From Akkermansia muciniphila (lineage in GTDB: Bacteria; Verrucomicrobiota; Verrucomicrobiia; Limisphaerales; SIAT01), in NCBI GenBank assembly GCA_945860945.1, contig CAMASG010000024.1, positions 1 to 35,176 of the forward strand: a stretch of DNA of 35,176 nucleotides, given 5' to 3'. Below, piece by piece: positions 31,229 to 35,176 of this stretch (position 1 is the stretch's first letter; each line of letters starts with the position of its first letter). The notes under the pieces are model-generated. The model was given only the letters and a program-made list of their open reading frames with translations, ran no database searches and was not told the origin of the DNA. Made by a program: the position numbers and the translations under genes.

Positions 31229-32182
31229 ATGAGCCTCACTCTCCCTTTTGAAGTTCTCCCCCGCACCGGCAATCTGAACACCGGCCTCGTCCCGCCTCTG
31301 TCCGACGCTGATCGCAAAGGATTGACGAAAAAAGAAGTCGCCGCCGATCACCCTACGTGGTGTCCCGGTTGCGGCGATTTCTCCGTGCTCGCGCTCTATT
31401 TCAAGCTCATCGAAAAGCGCAAAATACACCACGAGAAGATCACCACCGTGGCCGGCATCGGCTGCTCGTCGCGCTTCCCGTATTTCGTGCAGGCGCACGG
31501 CGCGCACTACATCCACGGCCGTGCGTTGCCCTTCGCCAGCGGTATTTCGCTCTCGCGTCCTGATCTCCACGTCTTCGTCTTCGGCGGCGACGGCGATGCG
31601 TTCAGCATTGGTGGAAATCATTTCAACCACACCGCGCGCAAGAATATCAAGTTGACCTACTGTGTGATGGACAACTGGGTTTACGGCCTTACGAAGAAGC
31701 AGACCTCGCCCACGTCGCCGCTCGGCTTCAAGAGTAAGACCGACGGCTGGGGTTCGATGGATCATCCCATCAACCCGATGAAGCAGGCGATCAGCGCCGG
31801 CGCCACGTTTGTCGCGCGCACCACGCACACGAACCCCAACCACGTCCTCCAGATGATGGAAGCCGCGATGGACCACGACGGCTTCAGCTTCATCGAGTGC
31901 TTGAGCGAATGCGTCGAGTTTTACGAAGGCGCCTTCGACGCCAGCAACCCGCGCAAGGGCGGCGCGTTCAACACCGTCCCCGCCGATCACGACGTGACCG
32001 ATGAAGCCGCCGCCTACAAGCTCGCTGGCGAGGCTTTTCCCGGCAGCTTCGGCATTTTCTACAAGACCACCCGCGCGACGAAGAACGCCAACGAGGCGAA
32101 GATCGTCAGCAGCCATCAGGAAAAAGTGAAAGGTCTGAAGGACTGGCAGATTCTCCAGAAGAACTTCGATCGGCTGAAGTAG
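31229..32182 (+). CDS. korB: 2-oxoacid:ferredoxin oxidoreductase beta subunit (KorB type)
   Basis: The beta subunit binds thiamine pyrophosphate and one 4Fe-4S cluster. In its 317 residues the following are visible: CPGCG (45-49, Cys 45 and 48), a further Cys in GIGCSSR (79), the TPP-Mg motif GGDGDAFSIGGNHFNH (119-134) and DNWVYGLTKKQTSPT (148-162). The conserved ECLSEC segment follows. The length is near the usual 290-340. The substrate 2-oxoglutarate is the most likely because of the KorA type of the partner, but pyruvate cannot be excluded. No ferredoxin gene lies beside it. The operon ends at the terminator at 32203. Confidence 0.93.
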   Translation: MSLTLPFEVLPRTGNLNTGLVPPLSDADRKGLTKKEVAADHPTWCPGCGDFSVLALYFKLIEKRKIHHEKITTVAGIGCSSRFPYFVQAHGAHYIHGRALPFASGISLSRPDLHVFVFGGDGDAFSIGGNHFNHTARKNIKLTYCVMDNWVYGLTKKQTSPTSPLGFKSKTDGWGSMDHPINPMKQAISAGATFVARTTHTNPNHVLQMMEAAMDHDGFSFIECLSECVEFYEGAFDASNPRKGGAFNTVPADHDVTDEAAAYKLAGEAFPGSFGIFYKTTRATKNANEAKIVSSHQEKVKGLKDWQILQKNFDRLK

Positions 32183-32202
32183 TCGGCAAACGCATTTCTT
32201 TC

Positions 32203-32236
32203 AAAGCCTCGGCGAGAGCCGAGGCTTTTTCTTTTC
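32203..32236 (+). terminator. Intrinsic terminator of korAB
   Basis: A near-perfect hairpin, AAAGCCTCGGC (32203-32213), loop GAGA, GCCGAGGCTTT (32218-32228), ends in a T-rich tract (TTTTTCTTTT). It starts 20 bases after the korB stop and is the clearest terminator in the window. Confidence 0.9.
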
Positions 32237-32354
32237 TGCCATTGGCAATTCTTCGAAGGCATGTTCCGCACGTCACTTTCGAGATGGGAGCGAATACGGC
32301 AGTGATGGCCACAATTCACTTGAGGTTGAACGCCGCTTCCCGCGATGTAGTGCC

Positions 32355-33452
32355 GTGCGCTTCCTGATGCTGAACTGGCGCGATCCGCGCAACCCGCTCG
32401 GCGGCGGGGCCGAGCGCGTGACGCTCGCCTACCTCGCTGCTCTCGTGCGGCGCGGGCATGAGGCGTGGTGGTTCGCGAATGATTTCCCCAGCGCGGCGCA
32501 CGAAGAGATTGTGGACGGCGTCCACATTGTTCGCGAAGGGAACAGGTTCACGTCGTGGCTCGCGGCTCGACGCTGGTGCCATCAGCAACCGCGATTTGAT
32601 TTGGTGATAGACCAACACCACGGCATTCCGTGGTTCGCCCCATGGTGGTGCGGCACAAACTGCGTCGCCTATATTCACGAGGTGCTCGGACCGATTTGGG
32701 GCTCCTTCTATCCGTGGCCGCTCAGCACCATCGGCCTCGAGCAGGAGCGATGGACGCATTGGCTTTACCGTCGCGTGCCGTTTTTCACCGCATCGCAATT
32801 CACGAAGGAGGAGTTGCAGCGGCGCGGCGTTCGTGATGTCACCATCATCCCGTACGGCGTGGACACCACTGCTCTGCCGGAGTTGGACGAGAAGCCGTTC
32901 GCTCAACCGCTGCGGCTGGCGACGGTTTCGCGTCTCGCGCCGAACAAGCGCATCGACCACGCCCTCCGCGTCGTGCGCCGGCTTGCGGACAACAGCGTGA
33001 AAGCGGAGCTGACCATTGTCGGCGCGGGCGAGTGCGAAGCGGAGTTGAAGCGTTTGGCCACCGAGTTGCGCGTGGAAGAAAACATCCGCTTCGCCGGCGC
33101 GTTATCCGAGCGAGAGAAGGACGATGTGCTGCGCCGCGCACATTTTCTTTTGCACACGTCGTTGCGCGAAGGGTGGGGATTGAACGTGATCGAAGCGAAC
33201 GCGATGGGCGCGCCGGCGGCGGTGTATCCCGTCGCGGGCCTCGTCGAGTCCACATTACACGAGCAAACGGGTTTGGTGGCCGAGGCCGAGACACCCGAGT
33301 CGCTCGCCGCGAGTTTGGTTACGGCACTGAAACGCCCCGAGGATTACGAGCGTTGGCGTCGCGCGGCGTGGCTGCGCGCGAAAGAATTTCATTGGAGCAA
33401 CGTGCTGCCGCGCGCGTGCGACTGGCTCGAGACGCAGGCCGGCCGCAAATGA
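32355..33452 (+). CDS. Glycosyltransferase family 4 (GT-B fold)
   Basis: A 365-residue GT4-type enzyme, predicted to transfer a sugar from a nucleotide-sugar onto a growing surface glycan at the cytoplasmic face. N-terminal acceptor domain: MRFLMLNWRDPRNPLGGGAE (Gly-rich loop GGGAE 16-20). Nucleotide-sugar domain: LATVSRLAPNKRIDHALRVV and REGWGLNVIEANAMGAP, which holds the EX7E-type motif. The start codon is GTG at 32355; an ATG at 32367 exists but would remove the conserved FLMLNWR strand start. No strong Shine-Dalgarno is visible. The gene is followed after 37 bases by a methyltransferase gene and then a second GT4, suggesting a polysaccharide or lipopolysaccharide locus that continues past the window. 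Donor and acceptor cannot be told. Confidence 0.9.
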   Translation: MRFLMLNWRDPRNPLGGGAERVTLAYLAALVRRGHEAWWFANDFPSAAHEEIVDGVHIVREGNRFTSWLAARRWCHQQPRFDLVIDQHHGIPWFAPWWCGTNCVAYIHEVLGPIWGSFYPWPLSTIGLEQERWTHWLYRRVPFFTASQFTKEELQRRGVRDVTIIPYGVDTTALPELDEKPFAQPLRLATVSRLAPNKRIDHALRVVRRLADNSVKAELTIVGAGECEAELKRLATELRVEENIRFAGALSEREKDDVLRRAHFLLHTSLREGWGLNVIEANAMGAPAAVYPVAGLVESTLHEQTGLVAEAETPESLAASLVTALKRPEDYERWRRAAWLRAKEFHWSNVLPRACDWLETQAGRK

Positions 33453-33489
33453 CTGGCCACTGCGCTCAGCTTGAACAACAATCCTGACG

Positions 33490-34206
33490 ATGGCGCATCT
33501 CTACCAAGGCACACTCGGTCGCGTGCGATGGTTTGTCCGGCGCTTCGGCGCGGCGGAGCTGGTTCGCCTACCGCTGCGCATTCTCTCTGCGCCGCTCGTG
33601 CTGCGTTTACTCCGGCCGGGGCACTTCACTTTTCGAGGAGCGGCTTTGTCCTATTTTTACCATCGCTACAATGTGACTTGGGCGAACGAGCGCTGCGTGG
33701 AGGTGCCGATCGCGCGCGCCTATCTTGAGCAAGCCGCGGGCGACACTCTCGAGGTGGGCAACGTGCTCGGCCACTATTTTCCGGTGCGCCACACCGTGTT
33801 GGACAAGTTCGAGCACGCGCCGGGCGTGGTGAATGCCGACATCGTCGGCTACGCGCCGGGGAAAAAGTTCAGCCTCATCCTTTCCATCTCGACCTTCGAA
33901 CACATCGGGTTCGATGACGAGGGAGAAGGCTCGTCCAGCGCGAAGATACTCGCGGCTATCGCATCGTGCCGGCGGTTGCTCGCGCCGAGCGGTAAGCTCG
34001 TGGTGACCGTGCCGCTCGGCTACAATCCCGAGCTGGACGCGTTGATCGAGCGCGACCAACTCGGGCACGCGCGCGCGTCTTTTATGAAGCGCGTCGCCCG
34101 CCGCGAATGGCGCGAGGTGCCGCGTGCGGAGGCGATCGGCGCGAGGTTCGGGTCGCCGTTTCCATTCGCGAACGTCGTGTGGGTCGCCGAGTTTGAGCCG
34201 TTCTGA
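33490..34206 (+). CDS. Predicted class I SAM-dependent methyltransferase
   Basis: A 238-residue protein with signs of a Rossmann-type methyltransferase. Motif I is atypical (DTLEVGNVLGHYF, about residues 84-96, where E/DxGxGxG is usual). It continues with VVNADIVGYAPGKKFSLILSISTFEHIG, the post-I and motif II region with an acidic residue, and GKLVVTVPLGYN (motif III-like strand). An N-terminal basic segment of about 50 residues, with hydrophobic stretches, may bind membrane or sugar-lipid. The context between two GT4 genes suggests methylation of a glycan or of a precursor. Its stop TGA shares a base with the ATG of the next gene (TGATG, 34204-34208). Family confidence is moderate because motif I departs from consensus. 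Confidence 0.75.
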   Translation: MAHLYQGTLGRVRWFVRRFGAAELVRLPLRILSAPLVLRLLRPGHFTFRGAALSYFYHRYNVTWANERCVEVPIARAYLEQAAGDTLEVGNVLGHYFPVRHTVLDKFEHAPGVVNADIVGYAPGKKFSLILSISTFEHIGFDDEGEGSSSAKILAAIASCRRLLAPSGKLVVTVPLGYNPELDALIERDQLGHARASFMKRVARREWREVPRAEAIGARFGSPFPFANVVWVAEFEPF

Positions 34207-35176
34207 TGCGCCTGCTGCTCGTCCACAATATTCTCAACGACTCCACGTCGATTTCCGGCGTGCTGCGCGAGTATGTGAACATGGCGCACGAGTGGCGCGC
34301 GCTGGGGCACACGGTGGATTTCCTCGTGGCGCGCGCGGCCTTTCCGCAACTGCAGCGGCTCGCGCCCGGCGTTCGGCTCATCTGCAGCGACGGATTTTTC
34401 AATGCCACCGGCCATTTGGATCAGGCGTGGCGTTATCTCCCCGCTTACGGGTGGCGCTGCCTCACGGCGCACTTCACGTGTCTGCCGGAGCGGTACGATT
34501 TGGTTTACGCCACGGGACCGTTTCCTGCGGAAGTTTATCCGGCGCGCGTCATCGCTCGGCGATTGGGAGCGAAGTTGGTCGTGAAAGTGCAGCACGTGCT
34601 GGGCGCGCAGAAGCAGCGGGTCGGCCTGCTTAACCGGATGAACCTCTTCGGCGAACGGCTCAGTGCCCGCTGGGTGAACCGCTGGGCCGACGCGATTTTC
34701 TGTCTGAGCGCGCCGGTGGCGGAGGATTACCGGCGGCTGGAGGAAAGTTTCGAATTGCGCCCGCTGTATCCGGCGGTGGTGGGCTGCGGGCTGGAGTTGG
34801 AACGGTTCAAAACCGCGCCGGAGGAGCAAAAGGAATTCGATGTCGTTTTCCTCGGCCGGATGCACGCGTTGAAGGGCGTGTTCGATTTGCCGCGCGTCTG
34901 GCAGGAGGTCTTACGGCAGCGACCGGCCGCGCGATTGGTGGTCATTGGCGAAGGGCCACATCGCGCGCGGATGGAAGCGATGTTTCGCGAATTGGGGTTG
35001 CAGGATTCTGTCACGTGCACCGGCGGTATCGACGAGGAACGGAAGAACGAGTTGCTGGCGCTCTCGCGCGTGGGCTTGAGCCTCTCGTCGGAGGAAGGCT
35101 GGGGGCTGGCGGTGAACGAGTGCCTCGCTTCGGGCCTGCCCGTGGTGGCGTATGATTTGCTCGTGTTCCGCCACGT
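34206..35176 (+). CDS. Glycosyltransferase family 4, 3' end cut by window
   Basis: The ATG at 34206 overlaps the previous stop. The frame remains open to the right edge (323 complete codons) and begins MRLLLVHNILNDSTSISGVL, a GT4 N-terminal strand with an acceptor-side loop. The second domain is clear: FDVVFLGRMHALKGVFDLP (around residue 214), RLVVIGEGPHRARMEAM, VTCTGGIDEERKNELLALS and LSSEEGWGLAVNECLASGLP, which carries the donor-binding EX7E-type motif. Roughly 50-60 residues are probably missing at the C-terminus. Like the gene at 32355 it should add a sugar to a surface glycan. The two are not close copies (different N-terminal halves), so they likely have different substrates. Confidence 0.88.
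   Translation, partial: MRLLLVHNILNDSTSISGVLREYVNMAHEWRALGHTVDFLVARAAFPQLQRLAPGVRLICSDGFFNATGHLDQAWRYLPAYGWRCLTAHFTCLPERYDLVYATGPFPAEVYPARVIARRLGAKLVVKVQHVLGAQKQRVGLLNRMNLFGERLSARWVNRWADAIFCLSAPVAEDYRRLEESFELRPLYPAVVGCGLELERFKTAPEEQKEFDVVFLGRMHALKGVFDLPRVWQEVLRQRPAARLVVIGEGPHRARMEAMFRELGLQDSVTCTGGIDEERKNELLALSRVGLSLSSEEGWGLAVNECLASGLPVVAYDLLVFRH

Overview
The window looks like a GC-rich chromosomal segment of a Verrucomicrobiota bacterium (PVC superphylum). This is an inference from gene content, not from a marker gene. The supporting signs are a lone DUF1501 protein with a Tat-type N-terminus, a large MoxR/DUF58/BatA-like/DUF4175-like operon, PA14-domain and long coiled-coil exported proteins, and 2-oxoacid:ferredoxin oxidoreductase next to ordinary aerobic-type genes. 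Nothing indicates a plasmid or prophage. Every stretch without a gene is shorter than 300 bases.

Layout. 1-566 (minus): 5' part of a secreted Gly/Pro/Gln-rich protein that runs off the left edge inside an exact 21-bp tandem repeat. 775-1125: tmRNA (ssrA) with its own promoter. 1207-2142: acyl-CoA desaturase. 2301-3656: DUF1501 protein. 3708-8438 (minus): probable operon of a DEAD-box RNA helicase, a Uup-like ABC-F ATPase (4-base GTGA overlap) and a TerC-family membrane protein.

8596-26535 (plus) is the most interesting part: an 18-kb run of ten co-directional genes. The core is MoxR AAA+ ATPase, DUF58, BatA-like vWA membrane protein, vWA/GATase-like membrane protein and DUF4175-like membrane protein. 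It is followed by an exported 1062-residue coiled-coil protein, an exported alpha/alpha-toroid (prenyltransferase/squalene-cyclase fold) protein, and two further exported proteins. The first gene of the run and the last two encode a shared architecture that I could recognise by eye. It has four copies of a ~45-residue beta-rich unit, with a lectin-like domain, a long coiled coil, or two PA14 domains added. The inference is an envelope or surface assembly system in which the MoxR/vWA machinery acts on these exported partners.

26598-26674 is tRNA-Arg(CCG). Just beyond it, on the minus strand, lies a truncated type III restriction-type helicase pseudogene with two in-frame stops (27505-26768). 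It sits downstream of a 92-residue charged protein and a TPR protein. 28364-29152 encodes a HAD phosphatase. 29379-32182 encodes KorA/KorB, framed by a good sigma70-like promoter and a clear intrinsic terminator. 32355 to the right edge is a glycosyltransferase - methyltransferase - glycosyltransferase cluster, probably for a surface polysaccharide; its last gene is cut by the window end.
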